Positions 1-9,496 of a DNA stretch of 64,000 nt are shown here, one piece after another. The DNA is taken from contig NZ_KB899250.1 in assembly GCF_000378105.1 (NCBI RefSeq), positions 62,001-126,000 on the forward strand. The letters are read 5' to 3'. Below the pieces are notes generated by a model. The model searched no databases and was not told the origin of the DNA. It saw only the letters and a list, made by a program, of their open reading frames with translations. Every line of letters starts with the position of its first letter. The first letter of the stretch is position 1. The position numbers and the translations under genes were made by a program. The DNA comes from Rubritalea marina DSM 17716. Lineage in GTDB: Bacteria; Verrucomicrobiota; Verrucomicrobiia; Verrucomicrobiales; Akkermansiaceae.

Positions 1-1
1 C

Positions 2-487
2 GAAGAAACCAAGGAACGCTTCATCCCTCACGTGGTGGAACCATCCGCTGGGTGTGATCGCACCGTACTCGCGGTTCTCTGCGAATCCTATGACGTCGAA
101 GACCTCACCAAAGAAGGTGCTAAGAAGAAGGACGAACGCACCGTCATGCGCTTCAAACCATGCATCGCGCCAATCAAAGCCGCGATCCTCCCACTCCTTA
201 AAAACAAGCCTGAGCTCGTGGCCAAGGCCAAGGAAGTCCAGCACCTTCTTCAGCCATTCATGAATGTCTTCTACGACGAGACCGCTGCCATCGGCCGCCG
301 CTACCGTCGTCAGGATGAAATCGGCACACCCTTCTGTATCGCCATCGACTTCGAGACTCTCGGAGAAGAAGGCCCGAACGGTGAAGACCTCACGGACACC
401 GTCACCGTGCGCCACCGTGACTCCATGGAGCAAGAACGTATCGCGATCAGCGATCTTCTTCCATGGCTCCTCGAGCGCCTTCGCTAA
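2..487 (+). CDS. glyQS: Glycyl-tRNA synthetase, C-terminal part (5' truncated)
   Basis: The last 161 codons of a class II glycine-tRNA ligase of the single-chain dimeric type; the gene enters from the left edge in frame 2. The visible part begins in the motif 3 region (FIPHVVEPSAGCDR, where the family usually has PSxGxDR) and continues through the anticodon-binding domain with CIAPIKAAILPL and the end motif SMEQERI. It charges tRNA-Gly in the cytoplasm. The stop at 485-487 is followed within about 30 bases by a strong terminator, so this is the end of a transcript. Family assignment is secure from these motifs; the start lies outside the window. Confidence 0.93.
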   Translation, partial: EETKERFIPHVVEPSAGCDRTVLAVLCESYDVEDLTKEGAKKKDERTVMRFKPCIAPIKAAILPLLKNKPELVAKAKEVQHLLQPFMNVFYDETAAIGRRYRRQDEIGTPFCIAIDFETLGEEGPNGEDLTDTVTVRHRDSMEQERIAISDLLPWLLERLR

Positions 488-518
488 TCACGGCGAAAAG
501 CTACGATCCTTTAGACAA

Positions 519-548
519 ACGCAGAGCTTCGGCTCTGCGTTTTTTTTT
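519..548 (+). terminator. Rho-independent terminator of the glycyl-tRNA synthetase gene
   Basis: A perfect 9-bp stem (ACGCAGAGC/GCTCTGCGT) closed by a TTCG tetraloop is followed directly by eight T residues. Confidence 0.93.
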
Positions 549-632
549 GCGTAGCTTTTTCACAATCCCCTCACCGTTCATAGATTGACTTGGAGCACAA
601 AAGGGAGTAATTGAGCGATTCTAAATCTATCT

Positions 633-2018
633 ATGAGTGTGAATAAAACCATCGTTGGTAGCGCAGAATGGCTTGCGTTACCACAACTCCAAGTCCCAGC
701 GATCAAGGCGCGCGTTGACTCAGGCGCCAAGACATCATCGCTCCACGCTTTCAATATCCATAGCTTCAAACGCGACGGAGAAGCATGGGTTTCCTTTGAA
801 GTCCACCCAATCCAAAAGAACCGCAAAACCGTGGTACGCTGCGAAGCGATGGTCGTGGATCGACGCATCATCAAGTCCTCCAATGGGGAACGTGAAAAAC
901 GCTACGTCATCCGCACCGCCATGGAGCTGGCTGGGGAATCCCATTCCATTGAGATCACACTCAGCAACCGTGACAACATGGGCTATCGCATGCTTCTGGG
1001 CCGAGAAGCCATGGTTGGCCGCATTCTAGTAGATCCATCTGAGGAACTCTCACATGGCGACCACAGCAAATCTGAAATCAGCACCATGTACGGCGAGGTC
1101 GAGGAAGTAAAACGTGGCCTTAAGATCGGCATACTCGCTTCCAACCCTGAATTATACAGTAATCAACGTATCATCGAAGCAGGTGAACAACGCGGGCATC
1201 AAATGCAGTTTCTCAATGTGAAGCATTGTTACCTCAAAATGGATGCTGATCACCCAGAAGTGCTCTCGCGGGGTGGCTCAAGTCTCAATGGGCTCGACGC
1301 AGTGATCCCACGCATCCGCCCCAGTGTGACCTTCTATGGTTGCGCTCTCACCCGACAGTTTGAAAGCCTGGGCAAGTTTGCACTGAACTCGGCAGATTCG
1401 ATCAGCCACTCACGAGACAAGCTCTTTTCCATGCAGCTGATGCTGAAGAACGGCTTGGATATCCCCACCTCTGGCTTCGCCAATTCCCCCATGGATACCA
1501 ATGACCTGATCGACATGGTCGGCGGAGCTCCATTGATCGTGAAATTATTAGAAGGAACTCAAGGTAAGGGTGTCGTCCTCGCGGAAACGAAGAAAGCCGC
1601 CGAGTCAGTGATCAATGCATTCAAATCCTTGAACGTAAACCTTCTGGTTCAAGAATTCGTCAAAGAAGCCAATGGCAAGGACCTAAGATGCTTCGTCATC
1701 AATGGTAAGGTCGTGGCATCCATCGAACGTACCGCTGCTGCTGGAGAGTTTCGAGCCAATATCCATCAAGGTGGTAAAGCGGCCATTGTCAAAATCACTC
1801 CAGAAGAACGCACGCTCGCCATCAAAGCAGCCAAGGCTTTCGGCCTAGATGTCGCGGGTGTCGATCTCATCCGTTCATCGAAAGGACCTCTCCTACTAGA
1901 AGTGAATTCCTCACCTGGCTTGGAAGGCATCGAATCAGCCACTGGCAAGGACATCGCAGGACTCATGATCCAAGCGATTGAAAAAAAGCTCGGCTGGGAA
2001 CCTAGCGAAGAAACTTAA
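633..2018 (+). CDS. rimK: RimB-RimK fusion: retropepsin-like protease plus ATP-grasp ligase
   Basis: A 461-residue protein with two domains. Residues 1-150 match the RimB/DUF785 (ATP-dependent zinc protease, PF05618) domain, with the retropepsin-like signature VDSGAKTSSLHA around D29 and MLLGREAM near its end. Residues about 163-455 are a RimK-type ATP-grasp ligase: N-terminal KIGILASNPELYSN, central VKLLEGTQGKGV, and the metal-binding LLLEVNSSPGLEGIE near 423-432. RimK adds glutamates to the C terminus of ribosomal protein S6 and RimB is the protease of the same modification system, so the fusion joins addition and processing in one chain. It stands alone, without rimA nearby. The 3' end overlaps the convergent gene by 4 bases. 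The exact target in this organism is not known. Confidence 0.88.
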   Translation: MSVNKTIVGSAEWLALPQLQVPAIKARVDSGAKTSSLHAFNIHSFKRDGEAWVSFEVHPIQKNRKTVVRCEAMVVDRRIIKSSNGEREKRYVIRTAMELAGESHSIEITLSNRDNMGYRMLLGREAMVGRILVDPSEELSHGDHSKSEISTMYGEVEEVKRGLKIGILASNPELYSNQRIIEAGEQRGHQMQFLNVKHCYLKMDADHPEVLSRGGSSLNGLDAVIPRIRPSVTFYGCALTRQFESLGKFALNSADSISHSRDKLFSMQLMLKNGLDIPTSGFANSPMDTNDLIDMVGGAPLIVKLLEGTQGKGVVLAETKKAAESVINAFKSLNVNLLVQEFVKEANGKDLRCFVINGKVVASIERTAAAGEFRANIHQGGKAAIVKITPEERTLAIKAAKAFGLDVAGVDLIRSSKGPLLLEVNSSPGLEGIESATGKDIAGLMIQAIEKKLGWEPSEET

Positions 2019-2611
2019 GCCAAGAGCATCCACGCAGCCATCGCCACCATGCCAAGATTTTCAATCAACGCAACGGTGGTGAGTGGCACATTGAGTGTGG
2101 CGCCCATACAGGCACACTGTAAGCCATCGCGCTTCGGTAGCGCCAACAATACCCCCAAGCTCCCGCTCCCCATAATCACCAATGTCGCAGTGTAGACCAC
2201 CTCGGGTCTCCAACCACTGAGGTAGCCCAGCCCCAGCAGCAATTCAATCAAGGGATAAACACCCGCGTATGCTGGGACTGCTTTCGCCACCAAGTCGTAC
2301 TTCCGAAAGGCCTTCGTAAACCCGTCGACATCAAACAACTTCAACATGGCAAAGATCATCAAAAAAGACCCCATCATGTCGTGCATCCAAAGACGCGCGC
2401 CCATGGACTGAACAGCCTCAACGGCAAACTCCCCTCCAACCACAACACTCAATGATGGCAGCATCTTTAGCTGCATGTATTGGTAATTCTTGGCACAGGC
2501 AAAAAGCAGCGAGAGACCAATCACGATAATCAGTGGACGATACGCCTTGATACCGGGCTTTTGCGCCTTGCTAGGTGTATTTTCTTGCTTGGGTGCACAA
2601 CATGAGCTCAT
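2015..2611 (-). CDS. MauE/DoxX-like membrane protein
   Basis: A 198-residue protein with about four hydrophobic helices after a Cys-containing start (MSSCCAPKQ). The C-terminal half has the spaced cysteines LQCACMGATLN next to a helix, as in MauE/DoxX-type redox-associated membrane proteins. Such proteins often support thiol or metal chemistry in the inner membrane, but nothing nearby fixes the role. The ATG at 2611 is the only good start. It converges on the RimB-RimK gene with a 4-base overlap and may share a transcript with the AI-2E family gene upstream on the minus strand, 47 bases away. Function inferred only from fold resemblance. Confidence 0.6.
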   Translation of the reverse strand: MSSCCAPKQENTPSKAQKPGIKAYRPLIIVIGLSLLFACAKNYQYMQLKMLPSLSVVVGGEFAVEAVQSMGARLWMHDMMGSFLMIFAMLKLFDVDGFTKAFRKYDLVAKAVPAYAGVYPLIELLLGLGYLSGWRPEVVYTATLVIMGSGSLGVLLALPKRDGLQCACMGATLNVPLTTVALIENLGMVAMAAWMLLA

Positions 2612-2658
2612 GCATCACCCATAGCACCGATACCCAAACATGCAATCATGGCTGCAAC

Positions 2659-4020
2659 TTATTCAGCTTCAGGAAACATCTTGGTGAGGTCCGCAGCCTT
2701 GCGTCTTTCTTCCTCTTCCTTCTCTTGCTTATGCGCCTCAGCTTCCGCAATGGCTTCTTTGATTTCCTCTACCTCATGGGATTTCCCTTGCTTATCCTCT
2801 TGGCTGATCGCGACAGCGATCCAGCGGAAGTCGGCACTGTTGTCTAGGGCCACCTTCACCAACATCGTCAATGGGACCGCAAGCAACATACCGATAGGAC
2901 CCCAAATCCAGCCCCAAAAGAGCACAGAAACCACCACCACCAAGGTCGACATCCCAAAGCGTCGGCCTAGCAAGGTTGGTTCCAAGAAGTTGCCAAGCAC
3001 CCCGTTGATCGCAAGGTAGCCCGCAGCAACGATCACTGCATCCTTGATGTCGCCAGTCAGCAACAAAGAAAGCAAAACCGGTGGGATGCCAGCCATCACC
3101 GACCCAATCGCCGGAATGTAATTCAGGGCAAAAGCTAAGATACCCCAAAGCAATGGGAACTCTAAGCCCACTGCCCAACATAGCACTCCAGCCAAAAACC
3201 CAGTAGTCAAACTAATCAAGGTCTTGATCCCTAAGTACCTTTGAATATCGCGAGTCGCACTCACCATGCGCTGTAAGTTCGGCCCCTTTGCTTCACAAAT
3301 CGCATTGAAGCGACGCGCAAACATCCGCGCCTCACTCAGCATGAAAACCGTCAATAACAAGACCAGAAAGGTCGTGCCTAGAAAGGATACCAACTTGCCT
3401 AGAAAATCAGTGCCCATCTGCAGCACTTTATTCACGCTCAGATGCTTGAGAAGCTCGTCCGATAGTATATCAAGATTCGATTGGGTCAATGCCACCACCG
3501 CATCTCCCCGCTCTAGATTTTCAACTTCGGTTACTTGGCTCGCCACCACGTCTCCTTCTGTGTCAAATATGTCTGGCTCTGGCACCACAAGTGCCAGCGG
3601 TGCCGATTCCTCGCCGGAGGCAACAGCATTCTTATCCTGATCCGCCAGCATTCCAAAACGATCCATCGTGCTAGACACATTGTCAGCGAGCTGCGTCACA
3701 CGGGTCTTGGTGAGCTCGTAGTACTTACTCTCCCACTTATTCTGGAGTTCACCCACCAACATGATACCTACCAGCACCACGCCAGCCAAAAACGCAAAGT
3801 CAATCAACACTGTAAAGAACACCGCAAGCACCCGAGGCACTCGATGCTTACTCAGCCAATAGGTGATGGGGTAACTGACTGTAGCAATGAAAAATGCCAA
3901 GAGTAAGGGCACCACAAAATCTGCCGAGGCCTTCGCCCCAGCCACGACTAGCACCACGCTGGCTAGTACGATTAGAATCCGTGCTGCTTCAGCTCCTCTC
4001 TTCTTTGGCTTCTCTTCCAT
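2659..4020 (-). CDS. AI-2E family transporter (PF01594)
   Basis: About 453 residues. The N-terminal helices (ARILIVLASVVLVVAGAKA and FVVPLLLAFFIATVSYPI), a long soluble insert rich in acidic residues at about 110-200, and the C-terminal block FALNYIPAIGSVMAGIPPV with YLAINGVLGNFLEPTLLGRR are characteristic of the AI-2E transporter/PerM family. Members are multi-pass inner-membrane proteins; some export autoinducer-2 and others exchange Na+/H+ or have unknown cargo. The ATG at 4020 is preferred; a TTG at 4035 in the same frame would add five residues (MIIEP). The C terminus carries a charged Glu/Lys tail (EAHKQEKEEEERRKAADL) predicted to be cytoplasmic. Confidence 0.85.
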   Translation of the reverse strand: MEEKPKKRGAEAARILIVLASVVLVVAGAKASADFVVPLLLAFFIATVSYPITYWLSKHRVPRVLAVFFTVLIDFAFLAGVVLVGIMLVGELQNKWESKYYELTKTRVTQLADNVSSTMDRFGMLADQDKNAVASGEESAPLALVVPEPDIFDTEGDVVASQVTEVENLERGDAVVALTQSNLDILSDELLKHLSVNKVLQMGTDFLGKLVSFLGTTFLVLLLTVFMLSEARMFARRFNAICEAKGPNLQRMVSATRDIQRYLGIKTLISLTTGFLAGVLCWAVGLEFPLLWGILAFALNYIPAIGSVMAGIPPVLLSLLLTGDIKDAVIVAAGYLAINGVLGNFLEPTLLGRRFGMSTLVVVVSVLFWGWIWGPIGMLLAVPLTMLVKVALDNSADFRWIAVAISQEDKQGKSHEVEEIKEAIAEAEAHKQEKEEEERRKAADLTKMFPEAE

Positions 4021-4214
4021 GGGTTCAATGATCAAAAAAATTCCAAGTACGCCGCAGGAGTATCAAAGCGACATAGAATGACGCACACAAGAGCCGTCAC
4101 CATGCTGAATTTTCTGCCATTCTAGCCAGATTTGTATAACAAGCCAGAGTTTTTCTGACATTGCTACAAAGATGTTAGTACCGCCCACTCTCAGGCCTAA
4201 AAATCCCGCCACTA

Positions 4215-5567
4215 TTACGATTGGGCTGCCTGCATCTTGGCCTCAAACACATTCCAGCATTCGATAAAACCAGGTGCAAAATCCTCCGGCCGGCGATCGA
4301 TCCATTCACGCACTAATTCCATGCTAAACCACTGCACTGAGTGCACTTCACTACAAGGATAACGCAGCGCTCCGTCATGGCGTGCTAGATACAACTGAAT
4401 CCATTCCCATCCAGTATTCTCACAAGGTGCAAGCTTGGCAATAGCCTGAGTCTCTACGTCATGGATTCCTAGCTCTTCTTCCAGTTCGCGGCTCGCACAT
4501 GCTGCATAGCCTTCCCCTGCATCGAGGTGACCAGCAGCGCTGCTGTCCCAGTGGTTTGGAAACTTATCTTTCAGACCCGAGCGCTTCTGCAGCAACACCT
4601 CCTTGTGCTTGTTGAATACAAAGACATGCACCGCGCGGTGCTTCAGCGCTTTTTCATGCACCACTGCACGCGTCTCCTGCCCAATCACTTGATCTTCGTC
4701 ATCCACCACATCGAAAAGCTCATCGTGATCTTGAGCCACATCTTTGAGCGGGTGAGGGTCATACTGACGCGTGATTTCAACCCATTGCTCGAGGGTGATT
4801 TCTTCCGCACGTGCGGTTACTTTCAGCCCAAGCACCTCTGCCACTTCTGCCCAATCGCGGTTCTCTGGTAGCTGCTTTTTGATTTGCTTGCGGCGCTGGG
4901 CGAAGCCACGACGGATCAATTCATCAAACAAGCGAGCATCATAGTTTGGTAAAGCACCCTGGGGCTTTGGCACACAGGTCATCACCGTGGAGTCGATCAA
5001 TGGACGCGGAAAAAATGCCTCAGGCGGCACAGTCTTCACGGGTTTGCTCTCCCATTCACTCTGCATCCGCAAGCTCAACACTCCATAGGCTTTGGTGCGC
5101 GGCACCGCCACAATCCGATCAATAAATTCTTTCTGTAGCATCAAAACTGCCCGAGAAATCATCGTCGGGCGTTGCATGAAATTACGCATGATCGCGCCGC
5201 CTGCTGAATACGGAAGATTTCCCAAGAACTTGATCGGTCCCTCTTTGAAAAGAATACGCGTATCAAAGCGTGCTCCGTCGGCATGGTAGATCGTCACCTT
5301 CGGGTTGTCCGCAAAGCGCTTGCTCAGGTATTCATAGAGACGGGCGTCAAATTCGACCAAGATCACCTTGGCCACCAACTCCACCAGATGCTCCGTGAGC
5401 GCCCCTGTACCAGGACCACATTCCACCACAACATCGTCCGCTTGCGGTTGCAGTTGCTCAACAATCCAGCGCGCCACATTCGAGTCGCAAAGGAAGTTTT
5501 GTCCCAACTTTTTCGATGGGATCACTCCCGCTTCATCGAGCACTTGTCTGATATCGCCGCCAGTCAT
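4215..5567 (-). CDS. rsmA: RsmA (KsgA) 16S rRNA dimethyltransferase fused to a Nudix hydrolase
   Basis: A 450-residue fusion. Residues 1-270 form RsmA/KsgA, which dimethylates two adjacent adenosines in the 3' helix of 16S rRNA: KKLGQNFL at 19-26, SAM loop ECGPGTGALTEH at 49-60, catalytic NLPY at 117-120, and FFPRP near 185-189. Residues about 283-445 form a Nudix domain of the IDI/YfcD type; its box GHLDAGEGYAACASRELEEE begins at 346 and fits GX5EX7REUXEEXGU without mismatch. RsmA alone is about 270 residues, so the addition is a full extra domain, not a read-through. No frameshift or stop separates the parts. Both active sites look intact. What the Nudix part hydrolyses is unknown. Confidence 0.9.
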   Translation of the reverse strand: MTGGDIRQVLDEAGVIPSKKLGQNFLCDSNVARWIVEQLQPQADDVVVECGPGTGALTEHLVELVAKVILVEFDARLYEYLSKRFADNPKVTIYHADGARFDTRILFKEGPIKFLGNLPYSAGGAIMRNFMQRPTMISRAVLMLQKEFIDRIVAVPRTKAYGVLSLRMQSEWESKPVKTVPPEAFFPRPLIDSTVMTCVPKPQGALPNYDARLFDELIRRGFAQRRKQIKKQLPENRDWAEVAEVLGLKVTARAEEITLEQWVEITRQYDPHPLKDVAQDHDELFDVVDDEDQVIGQETRAVVHEKALKHRAVHVFVFNKHKEVLLQKRSGLKDKFPNHWDSSAAGHLDAGEGYAACASRELEEELGIHDVETQAIAKLAPCENTGWEWIQLYLARHDGALRYPCSEVHSVQWFSMELVREWIDRRPEDFAPGFIECWNVFEAKMQAAQS

Positions 5568-5723
5568 GCCACACTACTATGCCCACTTGTTTAAACAAGC
5601 AATGGCAATTTGAACTCGCTTCCCATGCAATCCCCTCTAAAATTATCCTCTCAAATTTCTCAGAATGTATCATTGCCGTACGCTAGGATTCCTGCCATTG
5701 CTATCCCACTACACAAAGAAACT

Positions 5724-6386
5724 ATGAAAAAATCCAATCATCATTCTAACCGAAATGGTTTCTCGCTCGTCGAATTGCTCGTTGTCATTGCCATCATTGC
5801 GACCCTCGCAGGTGTCTCAGCTCCAGTAATCATGGGCCAACTCAAGAAAGCCAAGATCACCGAAGGCCAAAAAATGGCCCACGACATCATCTTTGCCATC
5901 GAACAATTCGAACAAAAATATGGCTACCTTCCCTACCTCAGCTCCAAGAGTTACATCCGTGGTGAGAAGGAAGAAAGCCAAGCTCAAAGCACCAGCGGCG
6001 CTCCTGGCGATGTAGAAATGTACGTCACCATCAATGCCCGCCTCCTCAATGTGCTCATGGGTAAAGATGACGATGTGAACCCAAACAACGTGCAATTCTT
6101 CGATGCCCAAGACGCAAAAAACGGAGTCAATGGCATCGTCTATGACGACGACGGCGAACCTAAAATGCTCATGGACCCATGGGGCTATCCATTCGCAGTT
6201 GTTATCGACTACACTGGCGAAAATAAAATCAACTTCGCCCACGTGCCAGCCCTCAAAAACGTCGACTTCAAAGTCTACCAAGACAAAGATGGCAACCCAA
6301 TGCGCATCCACTCCGTCCCAGCAGTAGTCGCTAGCCCAGGACCAGATGGCATCTTCGACGACATCGATGATGTGAAGACCTGGTAA
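5724..6386 (+). CDS. Type II secretion/pilin-like protein with prepilin N-terminal motif
   Basis: About 220 residues from ATG 5724 (MKKSNHHSNRNGFSLVELL). The start is set by the prepilin leader: basic residues, then G|FSLVELLVVIAIIATLAG, the cleavage and N-methylation signal for a PilD-type peptidase, followed by the helix that anchors the pilin in the membrane. The longer open frame from 5610 would place 38 unlikely residues before the leader. The rest is a soluble domain of about 160 residues with several Asp/Gly loops (PGPDGIFDDIDD) like the calcium-binding tail of GspG-type pseudopilins. A terminator follows at 6412. Verrucomicrobia carry many such single pseudopilins. Confidence 0.85.
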   Translation: MKKSNHHSNRNGFSLVELLVVIAIIATLAGVSAPVIMGQLKKAKITEGQKMAHDIIFAIEQFEQKYGYLPYLSSKSYIRGEKEESQAQSTSGAPGDVEMYVTINARLLNVLMGKDDDVNPNNVQFFDAQDAKNGVNGIVYDDDGEPKMLMDPWGYPFAVVIDYTGENKINFAHVPALKNVDFKVYQDKDGNPMRIHSVPAVVASPGPDGIFDDIDDVKTW

Positions 6387-6411
6387 TCCCCGTCCACCCC
6401 TATTTCACCCA

Positions 6412-6442
6412 AAGCACGCCGAGCCCGCTCGCGTGCTTTTTT
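6412..6442 (+). terminator. Rho-independent terminator after the pilin-like gene
   Basis: The stem AAGCACGC/GCGTGCTT with an 11-base loop is followed by a short T run. Confidence 0.85.
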
Positions 6443-6579
6443 GCTTTCGCTATCTAGCAAAGCCGCTACCCTCAGGGTCACGCTTTCTCTAACTGATAGT
6501 GAAAATGGCAATTTCCTAAGCAAAGCATCACCCACAGGTGCGCTATGCAGAAAACCAGATTGTACAAAAATTCCACGCA

Positions 6580-9489
6580 ATGAAGTCATCCGTTCCGTTC
6601 ATCTCCGCCCTTGGCCTCACCCTCGTAGGAGCTCTCGTCGTCGCCCAGAATGCCGATAAGGCGACTCCGAGCACTGAGCTCGTGAGCAGCAAGTCTGACA
6701 CCAGTCGCGCCACAGGCACCCCGCGTCCGTGGGCTGCCACCAGTTCAGACATCGCCCAGGACTCCGCCGTCACATACGGAACACTCGACAATGGAATGCG
6801 CTACATTATCCAACGCTCCCCTTTACCGGCCGAGCGCGTCAGCATGCGACTCCACGTTGATGCTGGTTCACTAGACGAAACTGAGCAACAGCGAGGGCTC
6901 GCACACTTCCTGGAACACATGGTCTTCAATGGCACACGCCACTTCCCCGATGCCACCAAACTCGTGCCGCAAATGCAGCGGCTCGGCATTGCCTTCGGAG
7001 CCCACGCCAATGCCTACACCTCATTCGATGAAACCGTCTACATGCTGGACCTTCCCAACATCGAAGAGAGCACCCTAGACCTCGGCTTCGCAGTCATGAG
7101 TGACTTCGCCGATGGCGCCCTGCTCGAAGAAAAAGAAATCCAAGAAGAACGCGGCGTCATTTCCTCAGAAAAAACTACCCGTGACTCGGTGGGTCTCCGC
7201 ATGTTCCAACGACAATTTGAGACACTCTTCCCGAATTCAATGATCGGAAAGCGCCTTCCCATCGGCACCGAAGAAGTCATTCAAAACGCACAACGCGACC
7301 TCTTTGTAGATTTCTACACCAAATTCTATGCGCCAGAAAAGCTCACCTTCATCTACGTCGGTGACCTCGATGTCGCCGAGGCCCAACGCCGCATCAAAGC
7401 AGCCTTTGGCAACATGCAAAACCCAGCCAAAAAAGCCCCCAAGGGCGACGTCGGCGATGTGACCACCAAACCAGGCTTCCAAGTCCACGTCTTCAATGAC
7501 AAAGAACTACCAGCCACCGAGCTCACCCTCCTACGCTCCCGCAGCTTTGAACACAAAGTCGATAGCAAAGCGCAGCGACTCGAATCGCTCAAGCTACACC
7601 TCGCGCACTCGATCATCAACCGCCGCCTCGCCCGCATTGCCAAGGAAGACGACACTAGCATCCTCAGTGGCGGCGCCTCACGCAGCATCTACTTCCGCGG
7701 TCTCGAGCTCGGAAGCATCGATGTCACCCCACTCGAAAACGATTGGATCGCAGCCCTCCCTGTCTTGGAGAATGAATTCCGCCGCGCCCTCCTCTACGGA
7801 TTCACCAGCAGTGAATTCAACGAAGCCGTCGCCGACATCCTAAACTACTACGAACAAGCAGTGAAGTCTGCTCCCACGCGCAAGTCCAATGACATCGCAA
7901 GTAGCCTCGCACGCCACATCCACCGCGATGAGATCTACTCAACCCCTGAGATGGATCTCAGCATCGTCCAAGAACAACTGCAGAGCCTCGACCCAACAAG
8001 CATCCATCAGTCATTCACAAGCTTCTGGAACACCGAAGACATCAGTTTAATCCTCACCACCCAGGCCTCAGGCACCGACACAGCAGGCACCCTCAAAGCG
8101 CTCTACCTCAAAGAGAAACAATCGCAAATCGATGCGCCAGAGGAACGCGAAACACAAGCATTCGCCTACGCCAGCGACGCAAGCCACAGCCAAGCCACCG
8201 TCGAAAACCAACAACACATCCAAGACCTCGACATCTACCAATGGCAGTACGGTAATGGTGTCGCAGTAAACTTCAAACAAACCGACTTCGATAAAAACTC
8301 GGTTGGCATCAGCATCAGCTTTGGGGATGGCCTCGCCAGCATGCCACTCGAGCACCCAGGCCTCAACGCCCTAGCATCTGCAGTCTTCACAGCAGGCGGA
8401 CTAGGCCAGCACAGCAGCGACGACCTACGCACCATCCTCGCTGGTCGCAATGTCGGCGCCACCTTCACCATCGGCGAAGGCAGCTTCAACCTCAGCGGCT
8501 CCACCACCCCAGAGGACCTCACACTCCAGCTTGAACTACTCAAAGCCTACCTCACCGACCCCGGCTTCCGACCAGAAGCGGAACGCCAATACAAATCGAG
8601 CCTCCCGCAACAATACGCCCAGCTGCGCCACACCGAAAGCGGCGCCATGCGCCAGCTCCAAAGCTGGCTCAGCGGCGGTGATCCGCGCTTTGCCTACCCA
8701 AGCCTCACCGAAGCGCAAGCACTTCACTCAGAACAAGCCAAAGCGTGGCTAAGCCCGTTCCTCGACGGCGCACCGCTCGAGATTTCCATTGTAGGCGACT
8801 GCAGCCTCGAAGACGCACAAACCGCACTCTCCCGCACCTTTGCGCAGCTACCAGAGCGTGGTACCAGCACCGAAGTACCACTAGCTGAGAGAACACTCAC
8901 CTTCCCAGACACTCCAAGCCAACAAGCATTTACCTACGAAAGCGATATCGAGAAAGCCATGTCCGTGGTACTCTGGAAAGCCGGAGACAACACCGAGCGC
9001 GACATCAAGCGACTCCGTCGCCTCAGCGTCCTCTCTGCCATCCTCCGCGATAGAATGCGCATCAAACTCCGCGAAGGATTAGGCGAAGCCTACAGCCCCT
9101 TCTCCTACGCCCAGCTCTCTAACACATTCAAGAATAGCGGCACCATTTCAGCCATCAGCCCAGGCAAGCCCGCGCACACTGAGAAAATCAATAAGATCAT
9201 CTCGGAGCTGGCACAGGAACTCGCCAACAACGGCTCCAATGAAGATGAACTCCAGCGCGTCATTCAACCTCGCCTTGGCATCCTCAAAAAGTCTCTGCGC
9301 CAGAATAGCTATTGGCTCGCCACCGTAATGAATCAATCCCAGCGCTACCCAGTACTCATCGAAGCAGCACGCGATCGCGACACCGACTACGCGAGTATCA
9401 GCGTCAGCGACATCAATGAGCTCGCCAAAGAAATCCTACAAAAAGACAACAGCGCGCAAATCTCGATTTCTCCGAAAAAGGCTGAATAA
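6580..9489 (+). CDS. M16 family zinc metallopeptidase (insulinase/pitrilysin type)
   Basis: 969 residues from ATG 6580; the start gives a signal peptide (MKSSVPFISALGLTLVGALVVAQ), so the enzyme is exported. The inverted zinc motif HFLEH lies near residue 109-113 and the third ligand falls in the EEKEIQEERG segment about 76 residues later. The chain has the usual two M16 halves; the second (from about 580) has the fold but no HxxEH, as in family members where it only closes the chamber. PqqL-like periplasmic proteases of this length digest peptides or small proteins. An in-frame GTG at 6538 would add 14 residues before the signal peptide and is not favoured. It converges with the next gene with 7 bases between. 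Confidence 0.9.
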   Translation: MKSSVPFISALGLTLVGALVVAQNADKATPSTELVSSKSDTSRATGTPRPWAATSSDIAQDSAVTYGTLDNGMRYIIQRSPLPAERVSMRLHVDAGSLDETEQQRGLAHFLEHMVFNGTRHFPDATKLVPQMQRLGIAFGAHANAYTSFDETVYMLDLPNIEESTLDLGFAVMSDFADGALLEEKEIQEERGVISSEKTTRDSVGLRMFQRQFETLFPNSMIGKRLPIGTEEVIQNAQRDLFVDFYTKFYAPEKLTFIYVGDLDVAEAQRRIKAAFGNMQNPAKKAPKGDVGDVTTKPGFQVHVFNDKELPATELTLLRSRSFEHKVDSKAQRLESLKLHLAHSIINRRLARIAKEDDTSILSGGASRSIYFRGLELGSIDVTPLENDWIAALPVLENEFRRALLYGFTSSEFNEAVADILNYYEQAVKSAPTRKSNDIASSLARHIHRDEIYSTPEMDLSIVQEQLQSLDPTSIHQSFTSFWNTEDISLILTTQASGTDTAGTLKALYLKEKQSQIDAPEERETQAFAYASDASHSQATVENQQHIQDLDIYQWQYGNGVAVNFKQTDFDKNSVGISISFGDGLASMPLEHPGLNALASAVFTAGGLGQHSSDDLRTILAGRNVGATFTIGEGSFNLSGSTTPEDLTLQLELLKAYLTDPGFRPEAERQYKSSLPQQYAQLRHTESGAMRQLQSWLSGGDPRFAYPSLTEAQALHSEQAKAWLSPFLDGAPLEISIVGDCSLEDAQTALSRTFAQLPERGTSTEVPLAERTLTFPDTPSQQAFTYESDIEKAMSVVLWKAGDNTERDIKRLRRLSVLSAILRDRMRIKLREGLGEAYSPFSYAQLSNTFKNSGTISAISPGKPAHTEKINKIISELAQELANNGSNEDELQRVIQPRLGILKKSLRQNSYWLATVMNQSQRYPVLIEAARDRDTDYASISVSDINELAKEILQKDNSAQISISPKKAE

Positions 9490-9496
9490 ACCAAGA

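Noticed and set aside
5817-6311. Open frame on the minus strand inside the pilin-like gene
   Set aside because: Composition of an antisense shadow; the plus-strand protein has a clear prepilin signal.
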